A DNA stretch of 64,000 nt from an uncultured Collinsella sp. (GCA_902491895.1 CABUJH010000001.1:1-64000), one strand, 5' to 3'. Positions 42,000 through 52,846 are shown, numbered from the stretch's first letter. Numbers and translations: made by a program. Notes: a model not told the origin generated them from the letters alone.

Positions 42000-43382
42000 T
42001 TACAGAGACGCGATCGTTGCATTTGCGCACTTGAGCGTACCGTCGGTGACCGTCAGCGCCACACCCTGGCCCTGCTTATTGCAGAAGCGCGCGTTAAGCG
42101 CAACATCATCGACAAAGATGGTCGCGATATCGTCGTCAACGACCAGGCGCACATGATGAGTGCCCTCGCCCTTAAAGAACAACGGACGCTCGAGGCCCAT
42201 GTTGTTGACCTGGAACCACGGATACTGGGGGGCCGCCGTAAACTCGAGCTTGCCCTCACGCAGGTTGGCGCGGAACTCATAGGCAAGACCGGACTCGGCG
42301 TCCTCGGCAAGCTTCACCGAGAAGCCGGCAGCGTCACCGGCGAGCTCGATGTCGGCATCGAGCATATAGGTGGAACCGGCATCCGCGGCGAGCACCTGCT
42401 CGACCTTGCCCGACTCGCAGGAAAGCTCAAAGGCCTCGACTGCCTTAGCCTCGCCAAAGGCGCCAAGCATGCTGTCGGGGAGCTTGGTGCCGAGCGTTCC
42501 GTCAGCACGCTGAACGATCTCGAGAGGCATAAAGGTGCCACCCCACAGGTAAGAGCTGGGGTCACCGCCCTCGTCACGCGTAGGAACCCAACCAAAGAGA
42601 ACGCGGCGCTCGCCATCAAATGCGGTACGCGCGGCATAGTACGCGCGGCCATCGAAGGAATCGTCCGCAGGAGTGATCCAAGGACCGTTGATAGAGCGAG
42701 ACATGCGGTAACGGGTCTTGTTGCCATCACTGTACTCGGAGAACACCAGATACCACCAGTCGCCCATCTTAAAGAGATCAGGCATCTCGAACATGGTGTA
42801 CAGGCCCGGATTCCACCAGTCGCCCTGGAACTCCCAGGTATCCAGGTCCTTGGAGGTGAACTTGACCAGACGACCGGTCATCAGACGCTTGTCCTCGCCC
42901 ACACGCGTGCCGAGGATGAGCATGTACTCTTCGTTCTCCTCATCCCAAAGCACAAAGGGATCGCGCCAGTTGCGGTCATCGTAACCCTCCTGGGGCGGAA
43001 GCAGCGTCTCGGCGATGTTCTTCTCCCACTTGACGGCGTCGTCACTCGTTGCGTGAAGAAGAACCTGCTTCATCAAGCGTGCCTTGACCTTATCGCGATT
43101 GCAACCAGTGTAGAGCGCATGGTACTTGTCGCCCACCTTAAACACCGTGCCGGCATAAACATACTGGTCGACTTCCTCGTCGCCGCCACGCTCAAGGCTC
43201 TCGCCAAAGTCTTTGTAATTGACGAAGTCCTTGGTCGTAGCGAGTGCCCAGCCAAACGGCTCTCCGAAAGGTCCGGGGTTACGTGTGTCACGCTGGTGAT
43301 AGAGATAGAACGTGCCGTCCTCGCCGTACGGCATGATGTCGCCTACCCAAATTCCCTCAGGCTGGTAATACACCTTGTGCAT
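42000..43382 (-). CDS. atypical GH32-clan glycoside hydrolase
   Basis: The 460-residue cytoplasmic protein has a five-bladed-propeller GH32-like N-terminal domain and a C-terminal beta-sandwich. The usual WMNDPNG nucleophile motif is replaced by WVGDIMPYGEDG (Asp in GD), RDP is kept in NWRDPFVLW, and the acid/base motif is FEMPDLF instead of ECPD. It belongs to a divergent branch, so the substrate (sucrose phosphate, kestose or another fructoside) is uncertain. As first gene of the operon, it has tandem LacI-type operators just upstream. GAAAGGAAG precedes the ATG. Confidence 0.82.
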   Translation of the reverse strand: MHKVYYQPEGIWVGDIMPYGEDGTFYLYHQRDTRNPGPFGEPFGWALATTKDFVNYKDFGESLERGGDEEVDQYVYAGTVFKVGDKYHALYTGCNRDKVKARLMKQVLLHATSDDAVKWEKNIAETLLPPQEGYDDRNWRDPFVLWDEENEEYMLILGTRVGEDKRLMTGRLVKFTSKDLDTWEFQGDWWNPGLYTMFEMPDLFKMGDWWYLVFSEYSDGNKTRYRMSRSINGPWITPADDSFDGRAYYAARTAFDGERRVLFGWVPTRDEGGDPSSYLWGGTFMPLEIVQRADGTLGTKLPDSMLGAFGEAKAVEAFELSCESGKVEQVLAADAGSTYMLDADIELAGDAAGFSVKLAEDAESGLAYEFRANLREGKLEFTAAPQYPWFQVNNMGLERPLFFKGEGTHHVRLVVDDDIATIFVDDVALNARFCNKQGQGVALTVTDGTLKCANATIASL

Positions 43383-43429
43383 CCGAGACTTCCTTTCTCA
43401 CGAGATACTAACTCGGTACAACTGCAAGA

Positions 43430-43463
43430 TATGTCAATCGTTTTCATATGTCAAACGTTTTCA
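43430..43463 (-). promoter_or_regulatory. tandem LacI-type operators
   Basis: On the minus strand TGAAAACGTTTGACATA and TGAAAACGATTGACATA stand in direct repeat with a 17-bp period, 48-81 bases upstream of the GH32-like gene. The AAACGNNTGACA half pattern recurs at 43497 and in front of the regulator gene. Confidence 0.7.
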
Positions 43464-43496
43464 CACCAATACGTCTTTTCGCAGTTCCAGTCGTCG

Positions 43497-43514
43497 GCAA
43501 ACGGTTGACATATG
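43497..43514 (+). promoter_or_regulatory. third LacI-type operator-like site
   Basis: GCAAACGGTTGACATATG matches the tandem operators in 12 or more positions but on the opposite strand, between the regulator stop codon and the operon promoter region. Confidence 0.5.
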
Positions 43515-43566
43515 CCGGCGAACGGTCATCAGAGGCGTTTGAGGAATTCTTTTGGCACGGGATGAA

Positions 43567-44577
43567 CTACGCGGTTTTACCCTCAATGAGTTCAACGGGG
43601 AGCTTGATATTCGATTCGGGCTTTTCGCCGTTAACCAGAGCGACGATGGATTGCGCCGCGAGCTCACCGATGCGATCGATATCTTGGCGTACGGTTGTTA
43701 AGTCAGGCATAAACGTCATAGTGCGGCGGGCACCATCCGCGCCCACGACCTTAATATCATCCGGAGCGCTCAAGCCGCGCTGCTTCATCACGTTAAGACA
43801 GATAGCCGCCATCGTGTCGTCTCCCGCAAAGATGCCGTCAATATCGGGGTTCTCATCGAGGATCTTCGCAACGACCGCGCTCTTTTCGTCGTCGGGCTTA
43901 ACGAACTCGACCTCACGGACAAGCGCGGGCAAACCGGCCTGCTCAACAACATCGAGGTAGGCATCGGTACGCTTATTGGCAGGCATGCGCATGCGGCTAT
44001 TGCTGCGCAGGCACAGGATGCATGAACATCCGTCATCGATCAGGCGACGCGTGGCAAGTTCGCCGATGCTATAGCTGTCGCTCGCAATCTGAACAGAGGC
44101 TTCGCCAAGGTCGCAGTCGATACCAACCAGACTCAAGCCCATCTCGGCATACGCCTCGGCACCGATATTAAGCGAGTTGACGATGACGCCATCAACCATA
44201 TTGCGTCGAAGCATGTCGATATAAGAGCGCTCAAGCTCGGGTCGATTGGCGCTATTGCACAGCAGCATCTTAAAACCGTTTTCGGCCAGGGTATGCTCAA
44301 TGACTTGAACCACTTGGGCATGAAACGGACTGCTGACATAGGGGACGATCATACCGATAAGATTCAGGCGACCGTTGAGCATGGCACGGGCGATATCGTT
44401 GGGCGTATAGTTGATGCGCTTCATCGCGGCATGGACCTTATCGCGGGTCTCTTGGCTAATATAGCCGCGATTATTAAGCACGCGAGATACCGTAGTAGGC
44501 GAAACCCCCGCCACCGCTGCAACTTCCTTGATGCCAGGCTTAGCCGTATCCTTAGAACGAGCACTCTCGCGAGCCAT
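43567..44577 (-). CDS. LacI-family transcriptional regulator of the sucrose operon
   Basis: The 336-residue repressor has an N-terminal helix-turn-helix (GIKEVAAVAGVSPTTVSRVL, about 14-33) and hinge helix (NDIARAMLNGR). A periplasmic-binding-protein fold follows (LIGMIVPYVSSPFH, the GIFAGDDTMA segment) that senses a sugar. The start at 44577 follows GGGGGAGGG. It lies directly upstream of the operon on the same strand, and sites resembling its operators stand before both itself and the operon, suggesting autoregulation. The sugar effector is unknown. Confidence 0.92.
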   Translation of the reverse strand: MARESARSKDTAKPGIKEVAAVAGVSPTTVSRVLNNRGYISQETRDKVHAAMKRINYTPNDIARAMLNGRLNLIGMIVPYVSSPFHAQVVQVIEHTLAENGFKMLLCNSANRPELERSYIDMLRRNMVDGVIVNSLNIGAEAYAEMGLSLVGIDCDLGEASVQIASDSYSIGELATRRLIDDGCSCILCLRSNSRMRMPANKRTDAYLDVVEQAGLPALVREVEFVKPDDEKSAVVAKILDENPDIDGIFAGDDTMAAICLNVMKQRGLSAPDDIKVVGADGARRTMTFMPDLTTVRQDIDRIGELAAQSIVALVNGEKPESNIKLPVELIEGKTA

Positions 44578-44595
44578 AGCACCCTCCCCCATCAA

Positions 44596-44616
44596 CATGT
44601 CATACGTTTACATACG
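44596..44616 (-). promoter_or_regulatory. operator-like site upstream of the lacI-type gene
   Basis: On the minus strand CGTATGTAAACGTATGACAT matches the operon operators (TGAAAACGNTTGACATA) in most positions. It lies about 20 bases before the regulator start, consistent with autorepression. Confidence 0.55.
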
Positions 44617-44730
44617 AACAAAGCATACCCCAACAACAGCGGGAAGACGGTAACAGCACAAGTAAGTAAACGACTCATCCAAATAATTAGGAGAGTTCCG
44701 CCTAAAGGGTGACTCCAAAGGACCCCACAT

Positions 44731-44853
44731 GGCCGGTTTTGGGTTATTTTCCAAAACATCCCGCAGGACGCAAAGAGGCTCCGCCGCGCAACGCGCGCAG
44801 CGGAGCCTCTTTGCATGTCCGAGGACGTTTTGGGAAATAACCCAAAACCGGCC
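44731..44853 (-). ncRNA. nested inverted-repeat 3' element, family A copy 4 (behind PFL radical subunit)
   Basis: The outer arms 44731-44757 and 44827-44853 pair over 27 bp with one G-U. Read from the minus-strand gene the order is outer arm, GTCCTCGGACATG, a 15-bp inner stem beginning GCAAAGAGGCTCC, and the CCTGCGGGAT motif. It begins 27 bases behind the stop codon. Confidence 0.8.
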
Positions 44854-44880
44854 CCAGTAATCCTACAGGAGTTGAACCCT

Positions 44881-45132
44881 TTAGAACTTGTCGTGGAAGG
44901 TACGCGCAATGACCTCGTCCTGCTGCTCCTTGGTGAGCGTGTGGAAGTTCACGGCATAGCCGGAAACGCGGATGGTCAGCTGCGGGTACTTCTCGGGGTG
45001 AGCCTGAGCGTCGAGCAGCGTCTCACGGTTGAAGACGTTGATGTTCAGGTGGTGGCCACCCTTCTCGGCGTAAGCGTCGAGCATGTGGACCAGGTTATCG
45101 GCCTGGGTCTCGGAAACTTCAGAAACCTTCAT
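44881..45132 (-). CDS. separate glycyl-radical subunit of pyruvate formate-lyase
   Basis: The 83-residue protein corresponds to the last ~75 residues of ordinary pyruvate formate-lyase. It has [18 protein letters not shown], then [13 protein letters not shown] with the radical glycine at Gly58. It lies 85 bases downstream of the catalytic gene, which lacks this region. It has its own GAAGGAG ribosome site 7 bases before ATG, so it is a designed gene and not a frameshift fragment. It differs from E. coli GrcA, a longer spare part beside a complete enzyme; here it appears to be the only radical domain. Confidence 0.9.
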   Translation of the reverse strand: MKVSEVSETQADNLVHMLDAYAEKGGHHLNINVFNRETLLDAQAHPEKYPQLTIRVSGYAVNFHTLTKEQQDEVIARTFHDKF

Positions 45133-45155
45133 AATGTGTCTCCTTCGATTAATAG

Positions 45156-45216
45156 GCGCCGGCCGAAACCGGCGCGCTAATCAGTAATCGTTATTGTTAG
45201 TATAGCACTAACAATA
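45156..45216 (-). promoter_or_regulatory. two hairpins between the split PFL genes
   Basis: TATTGTTAGT pairs with ACTAACAATA (45192-45216) right behind the catalytic gene stop, and GCGCCGGC with a GCCGGCGC-like arm around GAAA (45156-45175). No T-tract follows either. They may tune expression of the radical subunit or stabilise the processed mRNA. Confidence 0.6.
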
Positions 45217-45217
45217 G

Positions 45218-47269
<2,052 letters not shown>

Positions 47270-47280
47270 TGTGTAACCAC

Positions 47281-47817
47281 GCTCCTAGTTACGTGTAATG
47301 CGGCGCTCTCTCACACCGCTGCTTATTGAATTCTTGAATGTTCGGCTTGCATTACCGGCTTCTTCCGTTCTTCACCACACGTTGGTGCAGGAAAAACGTT
47401 TGTCCACCTTGGAACTACAACCCAAAACCCAAGATTTCACCCGTCTGAGAAGGATAACATAGCCACCCTCTCCATCTGGGCTGTTATATGTTTCTTTTTT
47501 TATACCATTAGGGCGTTTTTAACAAATCCGCAGGAAATGCGAGCGTGAACAACTACCGTTCACCGATTTGTTTAGTTTTTTCCTTGCCTTTGTACGACGT
47601 TCACTCTAGCTGTTATGCCAGCTTTAGCAGGGTAAAGTGCCTCTGAGTGGGCTTTAGGACGTGCTCAGAGATCTACCCCTAACTTTGCTGATACCGACGG
47701 TGTACGGAGGTCGCCTAAAGGTTGTTTTCTAGGCATGTCCCAAAATCTACCGTATAGGGTGCGCGTGCGGGGGTATCATCTTTCACCGAAAATAGTTTCT
47801 AGTGTTAGGGGTTTTCG
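47281..47817. other. AT-rich regulatory gap between pflB and the MarR gene
   Basis: No gene is evident in this divergent intergenic region. It holds a dyad GTGAAC-N7-GTTCAC (47545-47563), a CTCTGAG/CTCAGAG hairpin near 47650, and T-runs (TTTCTTTTTTTATACC near 47490) suited to promoters of the highly expressed pflB. The dyad does not match the Rex spacing. Nothing more specific can be called. Confidence 0.5.
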
Positions 47818-47820
47818 GTG
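47784..47820. promoter_or_regulatory. inverted repeat over the MarR gene start
   Basis: CACCGAAAA (47784-47792) and TTTTCGGTG (47812-47820) are inverse copies, and the second ends in the GTG start codon. The placement suits an autoregulatory operator, or a fold that controls translation. Confidence 0.55.
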
Positions 47821-48267
47821 GAAGATACCGATTTCCATGAGCTTGGACGTCAGCTCCTTACTGAGTTTGGCGGCATTCACCAGCGCGTTTCGCGCTTTGT
47901 GGACAAAGCTCTCAGCGGCGAGATGGCCGTCATGCGCGCCCTCATGCTCGCTGGCGGTTCGCTCACGCCGAGCGAACTCGCTGATCGTGCCTGGGTCTCG
48001 AGCGCCCGCATCGCCAATATCCTACGCGCTCTCGAAGCCAAGGGCTGGATCGAGCGCGAGCACTCAAAGACCGACCGTCGTCGCGTACACGTCACGGTGA
48101 CCGACAAGGGATTCCAGGATCTCGAAATCAAACGACGGGAATTCGAGAACCGCACCGCGGCTTTCCTCGAGCAGCTCGGCGAAACAGATACCCAAGAGAT
48201 GGTGCGCCTTCTTAGACGTGCCAACGAAATTATCGACCGCAATCAAGAAAGGAGAGATGCCGAGTGA
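47818..48267 (+). CDS. MarR-family transcriptional regulator
   Basis: The 149-residue winged-helix repressor has a recognition region SELADRAWVSSARIANILRALEAKGWIERE and wing DRRRVHVTVTDKG (each within about residues 50-105). It starts with GTG inside an inverted repeat. Its stop overlaps the next gene's GTG (GTGA), so it is cotranscribed with two ABC half-transporters and probably represses them in the absence of a toxic ligand. Confidence 0.92.
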   Translation: MEDTDFHELGRQLLTEFGGIHQRVSRFVDKALSGEMAVMRALMLAGGSLTPSELADRAWVSSARIANILRALEAKGWIEREHSKTDRRRVHVTVTDKGFQDLEIKRREFENRTAAFLEQLGETDTQEMVRLLRRANEIIDRNQERRDAE

Positions 48268-50630
48268 GGATTCTCAAGCTCTTTAAAAAGCATATCCTGG
48301 CACTGTTCGCAGCTATCGTACTTATCGTAATCAGCTGCAACGCCGATCTGGCACTGCCTACCTACATGAGCGATATCGTCGACGTGGGCGTGCAGCAAGG
48401 CGGCATCGCCTCGCCCGTGCCCGACACCATTCGCGCCGAATCGCTCGACGACCTCGAACTCTTTATGAGCGCCAAAGACGCCAAGACGGTAGAGGCTGCG
48501 TTTGGCAAGGCTGACAAAAACGGCATTCGAACGTACAAGGGCACCGAGGAAGAGCGTGCCGATGGAGGCAAAATTACCGACATTATGAGCCTGCCCGAGA
48601 CCGTCGTCCTTTCGCTCAACCAGGGCATCGACGCCGACTCCATGGGAGACATGACCGGCACGTCCAGCGAGAAAGACAGCGACGCCGCTCAGGCCATGCC
48701 CACGCCCGAGCAAATGGCAGCGATGACGCCCGAGCAGCTCGCCGAGATGCAGCAGAAGGCCGCAGCGGCGCAGAATATGCAAAAGCAGATCGACGCCGAC
48801 GGCGGCAAGATCACCATGAAGAGCCTGCGCCTGGGTGTCGAGGGCGGTCTGGTAGACCAAAGCAAGCTCGTCGAGGGCGCCAACGAAATGGCGGACAAAA
48901 TGGGCTCCATGTCGGGCTCCATCGTCACCCAGCGCGCCGTGAGCTATGTACAGGACGAGTACAAGGCGCAGGGCATCGACCCCGCCGACGTGCAGAACGC
49001 CTACCTGGGCCGCATGGCGACCACGATGTTTGGTCTGTGTCTGGTGTCGCTGGTCGCCACCATCCTGACCGGTGCCGTGGCTTCGCGCACCGCCTGCTCC
49101 ATCGCCCGCGACCTGCGCCGCGAGACCTTCAACAAGGTTATGCACTTCTCGCCGGCCGAAGTGGGCAAGTTTAGCCAGGCCTCGCTCATCACCCGCTGTA
49201 CCAACGACATTCAGCAGATCCAGATGGCCGCAACCCTGTTTATCCGCATGTGCCTGATGGCCCCCGTCATGGGCATCGTCGCCGTCATGCGCGTCCTGGC
49301 CAACCATACCGGCCTAGAGTGGACCATCGCCGTGGCCATCATCGCGGTCTCGGCCGTCGTCGGCGTGCTTATGGGCCTCACCATGCCCAAGTTCAAAAAG
49401 ATGCAGAGCTTTGTGGACCGCGTGAACCTTACCGCCCGCGAGCTGCTCGACGGCCTGATGCCCATCCGCTCGTTCAACCGCGAGGAGCATGAGCTCGAGC
49501 GTTTTGACAAGGCTTCGCTCGACCTAATGACCACGCAGCTCTACACCAACCGCGCCATGAGCTTTATGATGCCGCTCATGATGCTGGTCATGAATTGCAT
49601 CACCGTGCTTATCGTCTGGTTTGGCGCGCAGGGCGTGTCCGACGGCGTGATGCAGGTCGGCAACATGATGGCGTTTATCTCCTACACCATGCAGATCGTC
49701 ATGGCGTTTATGATCCTCACCATGGTTTCGGTCATCCTGCCCCGCGCCGAGGTCGCAGCCGAGCGCGTGGAAGAGGTCATCACCTGCCCCACGAGCATCA
49801 ACGACCCCTCCTCGCCCAAACTGCCCGCGACCAGCGCGTCACGCGGTGAACTCACCTTCCGCGACGTGAGCTTCCAGTATCCCGATGCCCGCGCCGATGT
49901 CATCAGCGGCGTGAACTTCACCACGCATGCCGGTCAGATGCTCGGCATCATTGGCTCCACGGGCTCGGGCAAGTCCACGCTCGTGCAGCTGATTCCGCGC
50001 CTGTACGACGTCACAGGCGGCAGCATTTCGCTCGACGGCATCGACGTGCGTGACATGACCCTTTCCGAGCTACGCCGCCGTATTGGTTATATCCCGCAGC
50101 AGGGTCGCCTGTTCTCGGGCACCGTCGAGAGCAACCTCAAGTTTGCCGGCGATATGGTGAGTGACGAGGATATGCGCCAGGCGGCACGCGTCGCCCAGGC
50201 GGAGGACTTTATCGCCGAGCGCGAGGGCGGCTACGACTCCCCCATCAGCCAGGGCGGATCCAATGTCTCGGGCGGCCAGCGCCAGCGCCTGGCCATCGCC
50301 CGCGCGTTGGCCAAAAAGCCCGAGGTCGTGGTGTTCGATGACTCGTTTAGCGCCCTCGACTACAAGACCGACGCTCGCCTGCGCGAAGAGCTGGCCAAAA
50401 ACGTCACCGACGCCGCGCTCGTGGTCGTGGCCCAGCGCATCGCGACCATCATGCACGCCGACCAGATCATCGTGCTCGACGACGGCCACGTAGTGGGCAC
50501 CGGCACGCACGAGGAGCTGCTGCGCAGCTGCCCGGCGTACCTGGAGATCGCACAGTCACAGCTTTCCGCCGAGGAGCTGGGGCTTACCCAAGAAGAAATT
50601 GCAGCCGTCATGGAAGGAGGCGAGCGCTAA
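48264..50630 (+). CDS. ABC exporter half-transporter A (degenerate ATPase site, large extracellular loop)
   Basis: The 788-residue membrane-ATPase fusion has TM1 at about 8-30, followed by an extracellular insert of roughly 220 residues rich in Met, Gln and Ala (TPEQMAAMTPEQLAEMQQKA), then five more helices. The nucleotide-binding domain has Walker A GSTGSGKST, signature VSGGQRQR and Walker B VVVFDDSFSALD. The catalytic Glu is Asp here, the mark of the inactive half of heterodimeric exporters. It overlaps its partner gene (TAATG) and is controlled by the upstream MarR protein. Drug or peptide efflux is probable. Confidence 0.9.
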   Translation: MRILKLFKKHILALFAAIVLIVISCNADLALPTYMSDIVDVGVQQGGIASPVPDTIRAESLDDLELFMSAKDAKTVEAAFGKADKNGIRTYKGTEEERADGGKITDIMSLPETVVLSLNQGIDADSMGDMTGTSSEKDSDAAQAMPTPEQMAAMTPEQLAEMQQKAAAAQNMQKQIDADGGKITMKSLRLGVEGGLVDQSKLVEGANEMADKMGSMSGSIVTQRAVSYVQDEYKAQGIDPADVQNAYLGRMATTMFGLCLVSLVATILTGAVASRTACSIARDLRRETFNKVMHFSPAEVGKFSQASLITRCTNDIQQIQMAATLFIRMCLMAPVMGIVAVMRVLANHTGLEWTIAVAIIAVSAVVGVLMGLTMPKFKKMQSFVDRVNLTARELLDGLMPIRSFNREEHELERFDKASLDLMTTQLYTNRAMSFMMPLMMLVMNCITVLIVWFGAQGVSDGVMQVGNMMAFISYTMQIVMAFMILTMVSVILPRAEVAAERVEEVITCPTSINDPSSPKLPATSASRGELTFRDVSFQYPDARADVISGVNFTTHAGQMLGIIGSTGSGKSTLVQLIPRLYDVTGGSISLDGIDVRDMTLSELRRRIGYIPQQGRLFSGTVESNLKFAGDMVSDEDMRQAARVAQAEDFIAEREGGYDSPISQGGSNVSGGQRQRLAIARALAKKPEVVVFDDSFSALDYKTDARLREELAKNVTDAALVVVAQRIATIMHADQIIVLDDGHVVGTGTHEELLRSCPAYLEIAQSQLSAEELGLTQEEIAAVMEGGER

Positions 50631-52486
50631 TGGCAGACGAGACCAAGACTCAGATTCCCAAGCCCACCCGCCAGCGTGGTCCCATGGGCCGCATGGGCGG
50701 CATGCGTCGCGGCGAAAAGGCCAAGGACTTTAAGGGCACCATGAGGCAGCTGCTCGGCTATATCGGCCAGCACAAGATTGCCGTGTTTGCCGCCGTCGCC
50801 TTTGCCGTGTGCTCGGTCATCTTTAACATTGTGGGACCCAAGGTGCTCGGCCAGGTTACGACCAAGCTGTTCGAAGGCCTGGTCGCCAAGGTCAACGGCA
50901 CCGGCGACGTTGACTTTGACTGGATCGCCAAGACGCTCGGCTTTTTGCTCTGCCTGTATCTGGCGAGCTCTGTCTGCAGCCTGGTCCAGGGCTGGCTCAT
51001 GACCGGTGTCACGCAAAAGATCTGCTACCGCATGCGCAAGGAGATCGCAGCCAAGATTGCCGTCGTGCCGATGAGCTACTTCAATGGTCACAGCAAGGGC
51101 GATGTGCTCAGCCGCATCACCAACGACGTCGATACACTCGGCCAGTCGCTCAACCAGAGCGTGACGCAGCTTATTACGTCCGTCACGCAGATTATCGGCG
51201 TGCTCGTCATGATGCTGTCGATCAGCCTGCCGCTCACCGGCGTCACCGTGCTCACGCTGCCGGCCGCCGCGATTATCTTAACGGTGATGATTCACTTCTC
51301 GCAGCCGTACTTCCGCGAGCAGCAGCAGGTCCTGGGCACCGTCAACGGCATTATCGAGGAGGATTTTGCCGGCCAGAACGTCATTCAGGTGTTCGACCGC
51401 GCCGAGGCTTCGATCGAGGAGTTCGACCGCCAAAACGACCGCCTCTTTATTAGTGGCTGGCGCTCGCAGTTCCTGTCGGGCCTGATGATGCCGCTTATGA
51501 GCCTGGTGGGCAACATGGGTTACGTGGGCGTTGTCGTAGTGGGCGCGCAGCTCGCGCTGACCGGCAATGCCACGCCCGGCGACATCCAGAGCTTTATCCA
51601 GTATGTTCGCAACTTTACGCAACCCGTGCAGCAGCTGGGCAACGTGAGCAACACGATGCAGTCGATGGCCGCCGCCACCGAGCGCGTGTTTGAGTTCCTG
51701 GCCGCGCCCGAGGAGGAGCAGAAGGCCGACGCGCAGATTCCCGAAAAGCGCCCCGGCCACGTGGAGTTCGACCATGTCAAGTTTGGCTACACGCCCGACA
51801 AGACCATCATCCACGACTTTAGCTGCGAGGCGCAGCCCGGCCAGACCATCGCCATCGTCGGTCCCACCGGCGCTGGCAAGACCACGCTCATCAAGCTGCT
51901 GCAGCGCTTCTACGATGTGGACGGCGGTTCGCTGCGCGTCGAGGGCGTCGACGTGCGCGACTGGGACCGCGCGGCGCTGCGCGGCGAGTTTGCCATGGTG
52001 CTGCAGGATACCTGGCTGTTTAACGGCACCATCCGCGAGAACATCCGCTACGGACGCCCCGACGCGAGCGATGCCGAGGTCGAGGCCGCTGCGCGCGCCG
52101 CACGCTGCGACCACTTTATTCATACGCTCGCCGGTGGCTACGACTTTATGATCAACGAGGAGGGCACCAACCTGTCGCAGGGTCAGCGCCAGCTCGTGAC
52201 CATTGCCCGTGCCATTTTGGCCGACCGTCCGGCGCTGATTTTGGACGAGGCGACATCCAACGTCGACACCCGCACCGAGGAGCTCATCCAGCGTGCCATG
52301 GATGCGCTGATGCAGGGCCGTACCAGCTTTGTCATCGCGCACCGCCTGTCCACGATCCGCAACGCCGACGTGATCTTGGTAATCCGCGACGGCGATATCG
52401 TCGAGAAGGGCACGCACGACGAGCTGCTCGCCCAGGGCGGCTTCTACGCCGACCTGTACAACTCGCAGTTCGACGAGGCGGCGTAA
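50630..52486 (+). CDS. ABC exporter half-transporter B (catalytically complete)
   Basis: The 618-residue partner has a basic N-terminus, six helices (about 40-340) and an ATPase domain with Walker A GPTGAGKTT, signature LSQGQRQL, Walker B ALILDEATSNVD and the H-loop VIAHRLST. The catalytic glutamate is intact, complementing the degenerate site of half A. The ATG overlaps the previous stop by one base. A strong terminator closes the MarR operon. Confidence 0.93.
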   Translation: MADETKTQIPKPTRQRGPMGRMGGMRRGEKAKDFKGTMRQLLGYIGQHKIAVFAAVAFAVCSVIFNIVGPKVLGQVTTKLFEGLVAKVNGTGDVDFDWIAKTLGFLLCLYLASSVCSLVQGWLMTGVTQKICYRMRKEIAAKIAVVPMSYFNGHSKGDVLSRITNDVDTLGQSLNQSVTQLITSVTQIIGVLVMMLSISLPLTGVTVLTLPAAAIILTVMIHFSQPYFREQQQVLGTVNGIIEEDFAGQNVIQVFDRAEASIEEFDRQNDRLFISGWRSQFLSGLMMPLMSLVGNMGYVGVVVVGAQLALTGNATPGDIQSFIQYVRNFTQPVQQLGNVSNTMQSMAAATERVFEFLAAPEEEQKADAQIPEKRPGHVEFDHVKFGYTPDKTIIHDFSCEAQPGQTIAIVGPTGAGKTTLIKLLQRFYDVDGGSLRVEGVDVRDWDRAALRGEFAMVLQDTWLFNGTIRENIRYGRPDASDAEVEAAARAARCDHFIHTLAGGYDFMINEEGTNLSQGQRQLVTIARAILADRPALILDEATSNVDTRTEELIQRAMDALMQGRTSFVIAHRLSTIRNADVILVIRDGDIVEKGTHDELLAQGGFYADLYNSQFDEAA

Positions 52487-52516
52487 AACCGGCAGCAAAC
52501 AACCGCAATGCCAAGA

Positions 52517-52551
52517 AAACGGGGGCGCAGGACAACCTGCGCCCCCGTTTT
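52517..52551 (+). terminator. terminator of the ABC exporter operon
   Basis: AAAACGGGGGCGCAGG pairs with CCTGCGCCCCCGTTTT around ACAA. Confidence 0.92.
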
Positions 52552-52609
52552 GTGTCCTCCGAGCCTCGAAACGCCTTCCCTGAGACCTCATTGACGGCGC
52601 TTTCCAGAC

Positions 52610-52846
52610 CCCGTGGGCAAAAAATGGCAAATATGAGTACTGTTACTTTTTTAGTATCAGCCAAAACAGCCTCAAACGACCTCCTTGCGGCCTCTATACG
52701 CCTTCAAATTAATCAAAACGCCCGTTAGCGGGCTTCTGCGTGGCAATGTTAATGAACATATTTTTCACTTTGTCTATTATCTTGCTAGACCGATATGCTA
52801 CTAGATTAGCAACCGTACTCATATTTGGCATTTTTTGCCCACAGGG
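52610..52846. repeat. 237-bp element with ~47-bp terminal inverted repeats
   Basis: The left end (52610-52656) contains GGGCAAAAAATGGCAAATAT then GAGTACTGTTAC. The right end (52799-52846) is its inverse with about 85 percent identity and a shared TTAGTA/TACTAGA inner border. The interior holds only a small CGCCCGTTAGCGGGC hairpin. It is non-coding and MITE-like; the outer sequence could also serve as a promoter or terminator region. Confidence 0.65.

Noticed and set aside
44881..45132. Classical GrcA/YfiD stress spare part
   Set aside because: GrcA is about 127 residues and accompanies a full-length PFL; here the catalytic gene lacks the same region and lies directly upstream, so a split enzyme explains the data better.
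47545..47563. Rex-type redox operator upstream of pflB (GTGAAC-N7-GTTCAC)
   Set aside because: The dyad is real, but the Rex consensus needs TTGTGAA-N6-TTCACAA; spacing and flanking bases do not fit, so no regulator is named.
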